The notes beneath the pieces are model-generated. The model saw only the letters and a program-made list of their open reading frames with translations, was not told the origin of the DNA and ran no database searches. A stretch of DNA of 64,000 nucleotides from Ascochyta rabiei. Its lineage: Eukaryota > Ascomycota > Dothideomycetes > Pleosporales > Didymellaceae. The position numbers and the translations under genes were made by a program. Positions 56,923 through 64,000 of the stretch are shown here, piece by piece. Position 1 is the stretch's first letter. Each line of letters begins with the position of its first letter. The DNA lies in contig NC_082420.1 of NCBI RefSeq assembly GCF_004011695.2, positions 496,001-560,000 on the forward strand, given 5' to 3'.

Positions 56923-59096
56923 TGTGTGTACAAGATGTGCATTCTTTGACCTTTCCAAGGATGATCTCATGGAGTCGAGGTACATGACTAAGAAAATATC
57001 GCCAAGATTTCGCGTGTCCGAGCGCGGCTGCCTCTTCAATTTTCTTTCGCAATCTGCATCTTCCTTCCTCACCACACTCGCGCTCAAGGTACGTTCATTC
57101 CAAACCCCTCCGCAATACCCTTTTATGATTGATACCCCCTGAATTACGTTCACTGTGATTATCAATGAACACGGAACACATGCACCACCGTCTGATCTCG
57201 AATCAACACAGCAGAATTTGTACTAGCATGTCGAGCTTTTGCTGATTTTCATAGACAGGACTTCGCGCCTGTGCGACAAGGCATATGTCACCGGACTTGT
57301 AATGCGTCCGTGGCCTTTGGCTCCTGGCAGCAATATTATGGTTGTCGTCCGAGATCTCGATGCGCTTCAGTCACGATGCTTCAGTCCCCTCCACTCCATA
57401 TACTCACCACTGACATAGCGTCAAATATGTCGCATGCCCATGTGTCAGCGTGTTGGTGTGGCGGTCAACACCCACACCTGTTCCTCTGTGATCGGACTGG
57501 TGTGGGCTTCGTCCTAAATTGTAAGTGTTGCAACCTTTCACCTTCCAAGCTCTACGGAGCCCCCTCCAATGATGACGTGTATCAATTTCAGTTCTGCTAC
57601 AGAATTCAATGTCGACAAACCCATACCACAAGCTTACCTTTGTCTGATTTACTCAACCCTTTACTGTTGAACATGATTGCTGAAGCGGACATTTGCTAAC
57701 ATGCCGCACAGGATACTTCGCTAGCTTTCGCGGACGTACTAGCTTGAACCAAAGGTAAGCAGTTAACCTGTATTTTTGCTTCCAATTGCTCTTCGTTATG
57801 AAGAAAATTCCTAAGTTATATCCATTCTATGAATGTCTGCCGTTGGGTCACCCTCCCGCACGCTACCAGTTTCGACTGGGAAGATGCGTTGTGGAGTTGC
57901 GCTGGATCTCTACCAATTGAAGGCGCGTAATTGTGGTCTTAGCACCGAAGATTGTGGCGGTTCGTCTTGAACTGCTACGAAGGGAGGTCAATGGCGGGCG
58001 CAGGTTTTCAACGGCTTTCTGAACTTGAGAAATCACACTCTGGTTTTTCTTTCACATGGCTAGTCAGTGGCTAACCATTTCTTCAGGTAGGTCAAGCTTA
58101 TGCAACCGCAGTTTGGTTCTGCGGACTGTTCTGCTGATGTGTTGTGTCCTCGCTCGGGAACTGTCAAGGGTGTTGTGGCGTTGAGCTGGCGAGCGCTTTG
58201 GGACTTGTCTGTACGCTGTCGTAGAACTTGAATGCTATTGTTGTCCTCATCGCATTTCGTACTCGAACCATTGCACGCGTGAAGTATCTGGATTAGTGTT
58301 GGGCATGGTCTCGTGTAAACGTATCGGTAAGCACCAAGTTGAGATCGCTCTGCTGTATTTGGAATCCAAGGTCCGCTTGCGGGAAGGACGTGACGCCGCA
58401 ACTCACGGTAAAGTTTGTAAGTGAAGGACCATCCATCTCGGATCCAGCACCGCATTTATCTCGGCAGCAATCTCACAGCTCCTGCACATCATTTCTCTTC
58501 GAGTTCTGAAACGTCGATACGTTCGACATTAGCGGCGCCTTGGCACTCTAGCATCATCATCTCCAGCAAGTAACGAAAGCTGTCCACAGAAATCCATTCC
58601 CTCCCGCAGCCTTGCGTCTTTGATTCCCTTGTCTCGGGACTGCCGCTTCGGACGGCGCCACAAATCCATTTGGGACCTATCTGGACGTCAACGGTGGCCT
58701 TAGCGAGCTAATCATCAGCCAAGAGCGACCCAAGGAGGCCCTCAAGACGCGCAATCAGCCAGGACATCCGCAATAACTCCAGCTGGGCCCTCCAACACAT
58801 CCTCTCCGCCTGACGTCGCCAGCATTGGCGCTTGTCCCTCACCGACCCTCCGCGCCCGCTTCGTAGGCGCTGCGCTGTGTCCCGCGACACGGTGATCTGG
58901 CGGGTCGAAGGTCGACCGGGGTGTTCAAGGGATACTGCAGAGCAACCCGAACTTGCAGAGCCGCTCTCTGAATGTTGCCCTTACATTCATCATCGCCGAA
59001 AGGGAAGATGCATCGCCATGCATACTCAAACGGGGCATATCCCTCTCAAGGAAGCACCTTTTCAATCCAACCTCACAAGTACGTTCAGCCGCCGCA
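56923..59096. other. divergent intergenic region, about 2.2 kb
   Basis: Between MTR3 and the ANP1-type gene, start to start. Frames up to 142 codons exist (57271-57699, plus) without family resemblance. No RNA gene was recognised. Confidence 0.5.
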
Positions 59097-60641
59097 ATGC
59101 TCAGCACAGCACTCCCGTCGCCTCTACCCTCTATCTTGCACGACGATAAGCCCTGGATGCCCGACGCTAACCACCAGTGCTATTGCAGGTTCCAGCCTCG
59201 GTCACAACCTGCGCTTCGGCGGCGGAGGCAATTGATCCAGCGACTGCTGCTTGTAGGCTCCATCTTCCTCACAGCATTCTACTTCATCTTCCCCAACCTG
59301 CGCCCGAACCTGGGCTCTAGCCCCCTCAGCTATCTCACTTCGAGTGAGGACTCGCAACTCGAGACCGTGCGCTACTACGACCTGAACAATGTGCAAGGCA
59401 CTGCACGGGGGTGGGAAAGGGAAGAGAGGATATTGATCTGTGCTCCCCTTCGAGATGCCTCGCCCCATCTCCCCATGTTCTTCAGCCACCTGCAGAACCT
59501 GACGTACCCACACAATCTTATCGATCTGGCTTTTCTCGTTGGAGACTCCAAGGACAACACTATTGCTCTGTTGACAGAGAAGCTGGAGGAGCTGCAAGCC
59601 AACCCAGACCCCAAGAAGACATTCGGCGAGATCTCGGTCATGGAGAAAGATTTCGGACAGAAGGTCAATCAGGACGTCGAGTCGCGTCACGGATTTGCAG
59701 CGCAAGCTAGTCGTCGTAAGTCGATGGCCCAGGCGCGGAACTGGCTTCTCAGTGCCGCTCTGCGACCCACTCACAGCTGGGTTTACTGGAGAGACGTCGA
59801 TGTCGAGACAGCACCGTTCACGATCCTCGAGGATCTCATGCGACACAACAAGGACGTGATTGTGCCAAGTAAGTTCAACTACACTGTTCAAGAGCGAGCA
59901 ACAACTGACACAATCTCACAGACGTCTGGCGCCCACTACCTGACTGGCTCGGTGGGGAACAGCCCTACGATTTGAACTCGTGGCAAGAATCCGAAACCGC
60001 CCTCGCGCTCGCCGACACACTTGACGAGGATGCTGTCATCGTCGAAGGATACGCAGAGTATGCAACCTGGAGACCGCATCTGGCCTACCTCCGCGACCCT
60101 TATGGCGACCCAGATATGGAGATGGAGATTGATGGAGTCGGTGGAGTCAGTATTCTGGCTAAAGCAAAGGTCTTCCGCTCCGGTGTTCATTTCCCCGCTT
60201 TCAGCTTCGAGAAGCACGCTGAGACCGAGGGCTTTGGCAAGGTACGTCGTGAAGTGCATCTAACGTATGCTTCAGATTCTAACAGTATGGTAGATGGCCA
60301 AGCGCATGAAGTTCTCTGTCGTCGGTTTGCCCCACTACACAATCTGGCATCTTTACGAGCCGAGTGTCGACGACATTCGACACATGGAAGAAATGGAGAG
60401 AGAACGCAAGAAGAAGGAAGAAGAAGAGAAGGCCAAGAAAGAGAAAGAGGAGAAGATGCACGCAACATTTGACACCAAATCGTCAGAGTGGGAGAAGGAG
60501 AAGTCAGAGGTTCAAGACCTCGTCCAGAAGGCCAAGAACGAAGAAAAGGCCCGGCAGGAGAAGGAACAGGCCGAGAAAGAAGGCACCAAGGCCGAAAAGA
60601 AAGAGGAGAAGAAGCAGGAGGAGAAGAAAGGGGGGTCATAA
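59097..60641 (+). CDS. GT62 mannosyltransferase (Anp1/Mnn9/Van1 family)
   Basis: Golgi subunit of a mannan polymerase complex that extends the alpha-1,6-mannose backbone of N-glycans. The exons are 59097-59868, 59922-60241 and 60294-60641 (479 aa). It is a type II membrane protein: basic RRRRQ is followed by a membrane helix at about 49-65 and a luminal domain. GT62 motifs include ILICAPLRDASPHLP, LAFLVGDSKDNT, RNWLLSAAL and a DxD-type WRDVDVE near residue 235. NVWRPLPDWL crosses the second exon's start. The C-terminus is an unusually long Lys/Glu-rich coiled tail of about 85 residues, as in Anp1 homologues of filamentous fungi. The Anp1 subunit is the best match; Mnn9 and Van1 are alternatives. 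Confidence 0.92.
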
Positions 60642-61546
60642 AGAATCAAATGTAGGTCAAGATATTATTGATGTGACCAACGAAGCAAACGTCTAATCAG
60701 TCCTAGAAGCGCTTCCCCCAAAAGTCGCAACATTTAGGCCGGAGAACCTGCTTCACGCTCTCTGTTTGCCTGCGAGACCGTCTTTTTGGAGGTCTGTTGT
60801 ACGCTACGTACAAGCGTTAGGAGGTGCTCAGGTAACGACCACAGTAACGATTTTGGATAGAGTACATGAGAATATGTGTTATCCGCCAGCTTTTCAACAG
60901 TTGTTGCACTACGTTTTTGCAAATGCGTCACACGTGGGAGCGCAGCAGGCTATTCTATTTTTTATTTTTTCATTCACAGCTACGTACACGACTCGGCAAT
61001 ACAGTCTCTCGATGGGGTGTCTAGAGCATCTGGTCTTGGTGGCTGTTTTCGCCCTCGTCGAAGAGTTGTATACATTAGACAGTTATTGCAGCATCTCGGG
61101 CGTTTGAAGCTCGAAAGTCAGGTTTGAGCGTTGTCTTTGTAACAGTAATTCACCATGTTCCGAGAGATGGTTTAAGCTGTTCGCAAAATCGTTGATAATG
61201 ATGATGCTCAAAGCTCAGCGCGGACAACCTGGCCTTTGCGGAGAGCATTGGAGACCTCCGGGCGGCGTCGCTTGGCAGAGCTTCGATGTCGAACGTACCT
61301 TCAGTCGTGCTCACTAACGCTGATGCCTGCCAATTTCTCGCCTGACGTGTTCCAATAAAACGCTGGTAATTTCTGAAAGCGCATACATCGCGACACATAC
61401 AGGCAGCCGTGCTACGAAGGATGCGTGTTCTTTTCTGAGCTTTCTGAACGGGACATGTAGCTATATCCCCACCACCACACCCACACACTCGTCGCGCCCA
61501 CCACGCCTTGTCGCGCCATACACACGAACATACCTTCAACATCGCC
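60642..61546. other. intergenic, no gene seen
   Basis: 3' flank of the mannosyltransferase and promoter of the Arf-GEF gene. Frames are short and unrelated. Confidence 0.55.
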
Positions 61547-64000
61547 ATGTCGAGTATCGACAGCGAACACGATGCTGCAACTCTCCACCCGGACGCGCCT
61601 GCGAGCTCGGATCCTCGACCCATTACCGTCGCAGTCAACCCAGTCGCGCTGGTAGTCACAGAATGTATCACAGTCACATCTGCTATGCGGAAGCATGCCC
61701 GCTGGGCGCACTCCTCCGTCTCAGCTATCTTGGGTGGCTCTTCGAACAAGACCCCTGCTGTCCAACGGCGGGACCGAACAGGACAGGGGATAATCACCGG
61801 CGGAGAGCAAGAGGAAGCCGTACCTAGCAGATGGGGGCTACGGGGAAAGAAGGGCAAGAGCATGCAGGACAACCCTCTCATGTCTGCATTCGCAAGGTTG
61901 AGAAATGATCTGAAGGGCTGTAAAGGTGGGTGCTGATCTTAAACACCTGCCAGAGATCTTCTAACGCTGCGGCAGACATCAGGACCTTCGACACACCCTC
62001 GATGCTGCATCCCTTCCTCCAGGTCATTCGCTCCTCTTCTACGTCTGCACCCATCACCTCGCTCGCCCTCATCGCCATCACCAAATTTCTCTCGTACGGC
62101 GTCATCGGTCATGACTCCCCTCGCCTTCCCGAAGCTATGCAGCAGCTTTCGTCCGCCATCACACATTGTCGTTTCGAAGCAAGTGATTCGGCCGCCGACG
62201 AAATAGTGTTGCTTCGTATCTTGAAGCTTATGGAGGGCATGATATCTGGACCTGGTGGACAGGTCCTGGGCGACGAGAGCGTCTGCGAAATGATGGAAAC
62301 TGGACTAAGCATGTGCTGTCAGGCAAGACTTTCCGAGTTGCTTCGCCGGTCTGCTGAGATTGCCATGGTCTCCATGTGCCAAGTCATATTCCGGAGATTG
62401 AAGACGCTGGAAATCGAAACGCCAGACGAACTGGATGCGCTGGACGAGGAGTTGGAAGGAAAGATGGAATCAGATGGGTTGAAGATGGATCCTTCTATGA
62501 ACGGCCAGGGCGAGGTCGCGCAGTCGAAAGTGGAGTCGCCCCAGCAGCCCAGCAGTTTGGAGAAAGGCCATGAGGACCACGAAGACGCCAATCCAGCGAG
62601 CAGTACGCTCGATCTTCCTGCAACAGCCGAGGGTGAACAGCCACCTGCTGAGATACGCCCATACTCGTTGCCATCCATACGGGAGCTGTTCAGGGTGCTT
62701 GTGGATCTGCTGGACCCGCATGACCGTCAGCACACTGATACTATGCGCGTTATGGCACTACGTATTGTAGACGTTGCACTCGAAGTTGCCGGACCCTCGA
62801 TAGCGAGCCATCCAAGTCTCGCGAATCTGGCGAAGGATACGCTCTGTCGACACCTTTTCCAGCTCGTGAGGTCAGATAACATGGCCGTCCTCAATGAGTC
62901 ATTGCGTGTAGCAGGAACACTGCTTGCAACGTGCAGAAACGTGCTCAAGCTACAACAAGAGCTTTATCTCTCCTATGTGGTTGCGTGCCTTTTCCCGCGG
63001 GTCGAGATACCCCAGGAGCCTGGCATCGACCAGTCCTTATACGAAGGTGTGCCGCAAGCCCCGAGTCTCATCAAGCCGCCACCACAACATGTTCCCAGCA
63101 GTGGTCGATCCACGCCAGTGCCAGTCAAGGATAGACAAAAGCTCGGGCTGGAGGGCGGCGCTCGAAAGCCTGATGCTAGGGAAGCTATGGTCGAGAATCT
63201 TGGTGGCCTTGTCCGGATACCCTCGTTTATGGCTGAGCTGTTCGTCAACTATGACTGCGAGATCGACCGCGGCGATGTCTGTATGGATATCGTTGGCCTG
63301 CTCTCACGCAACGCGTTTCCTGATTCGGCGACATGGAGCACAGTCAACGTGCCTCCACTATGTTTGGATGCTTTGTTAGGCTTCGTGCAGTCCATAGCGG
63401 ATCGCTTAGACGATGAGCCTGTAACAGAGGGGCTGCCAAGTGCCGAAGCACTGCGTGAGCAAAGGTTGCGAAAGAAGATCATTATTCGCGGAGCGACCAA
63501 GTTCAATGAGAAGCCAAAGGCTGGTATTGCGTTCCTGGTATCACAAGGTATCATCTCTGATCCGGACGATCCGAACGCAATCGCCGAGTTTGTCAAGGGC
63601 ACAACCCGAGTTGACAAGAAGGTGCTAGGAGAATTTCTCTCCAAGCGTGACAACGAACCTATACTAAAAGCCTTTATGAAGCTCTTCGACTTCCGGGGTC
63701 TACGCCTTGATGAAGCATTGAGACTGCTTCTGCATACTTTCCGCCTCCCTGGTGAGTCGGCTCTCATCGAGAGGATCATCACAGACTTCTCCGAGGAGTA
63801 CTACAACGCGGCGCAGCCGGAGGAGATCGCCAATAAGGATGCCATCTTTGTGCTTACATACGCTGTCATCATGCTAAACACTGATCAGCACAACCCTAAT
63901 CTCAAGGGTGACAAGCGAATGAAGGTCGAAGACTTCGCAAAGAATCTTCGTGGCGTCAACGACGGGAAAAATTTCGACCCTGAATATCTGCAAGCCATCT
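61547..64000 (+). CDS. Arf guanine-nucleotide exchange factor Gea1/2 (GBF1), 3' partial
   Basis: Large Golgi Arf-GEF that activates Arf1 for COPI coat formation. The exons are 61547-61925 and 61976 to beyond the right edge; 801 residues are visible. The N-terminus VAVNPVALVVTECITVTSAMRKHARWA is the DCB domain typical of GBF1. A 50-nt intron joins CK to DIRTFDTPSMLHPF. The HUS box-like YDCEIDRGDVCMDI lies near 550. The Sec7 domain starts around residue 630 and includes the glutamic finger Glu720 in FRLPGESALIERI and the MLNTDQHNPNLK motif. The rest of Sec7 and the HDS domains lie outside the window. Brefeldin A sensitivity cannot be judged reliably. Confidence 0.95.

Noticed and set aside
1..64000. 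CRISPR arrays, prokaryotic operons or phage genes
   Set aside because: Spliceosomal introns throughout and eukaryotic gene content; the tandem repeats lack unique spacers.

Overview
The window looks like nuclear DNA of a filamentous ascomycete (Pezizomycotina), and the gene content suggests Dothideomycetes/Pleosporales. Three things support the first part: short GT-AG introns of about 48-60 nt in most genes, an XlnR-type xylanase regulator with its split zinc cluster, and other typical ascomycete genes (GPI-anchored GH79, M28 secreted aminopeptidase, Anp1 mannosyltransferase, Esa1, Mdv1). The order-level placement is inference. Coordinates below span the coding region from start to stop codon; exon limits were deduced from splice consensus, frame continuity and family conservation, without transcripts.

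Layout. 0-7 kb: end of a Lys/Glu-rich gene made of tiny exons (+), an aldo/keto reductase (-), a 704-aa protein with a nucleotidyltransferase-like head and a long disordered tail (-), and a 55-aa three-exon protein (-). 7-11.2 kb: ribosome-biogenesis factor ESF1 (+) and a TDT/Mae1-type dicarboxylate transporter (+). 11.2-17.7 kb: gene-poor, with one short protein, simple repeats and a diverged tandem duplication. 17.7-25.5 kb: GH79 glycosidase (+), a 1020-aa von Willebrand A protein (-), an M28 aminopeptidase (-). 26.7-33.2 kb: chorismate mutase (-) diverging from MDV1 (+), an EF-hand NADH dehydrogenase (+), an intron-containing tRNA-Tyr (-). 33.8-42.6 kb: dense housekeeping block with a DUF1772 membrane protein (-), an MFS transporter (-), an eIF1A-domain protein (+) almost touching ALG3 (-), and REX4 (-) diverging from ESA1 (+). 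43-51.8 kb: F-box protein (+), gene-free DNA, XlnR (-), gene-free DNA. 51.8-64 kb: aldehyde dehydrogenase (+), CRIB-like protein (+), exosome subunit MTR3 (-), ANP1-family mannosyltransferase (+), and the N-terminal 801 residues of the Arf-GEF Gea/GBF1 (+), cut by the right edge.

Most genes are unrelated in function: RNA processing (ESF1, MTR3, REX4), secretory pathway and glycosylation (ALG3, ANP1, GEA), mitochondria (MDV1, NDE), chromatin (ESA1), metabolism (ARO7, ALDH, AKR). There is no convincing biosynthetic cluster. The least explained genes are the vWA/zinc-knuckle protein, the nucleotidyltransferase-like protein, the micro-exon Lys/Glu protein and the 55-aa small protein.
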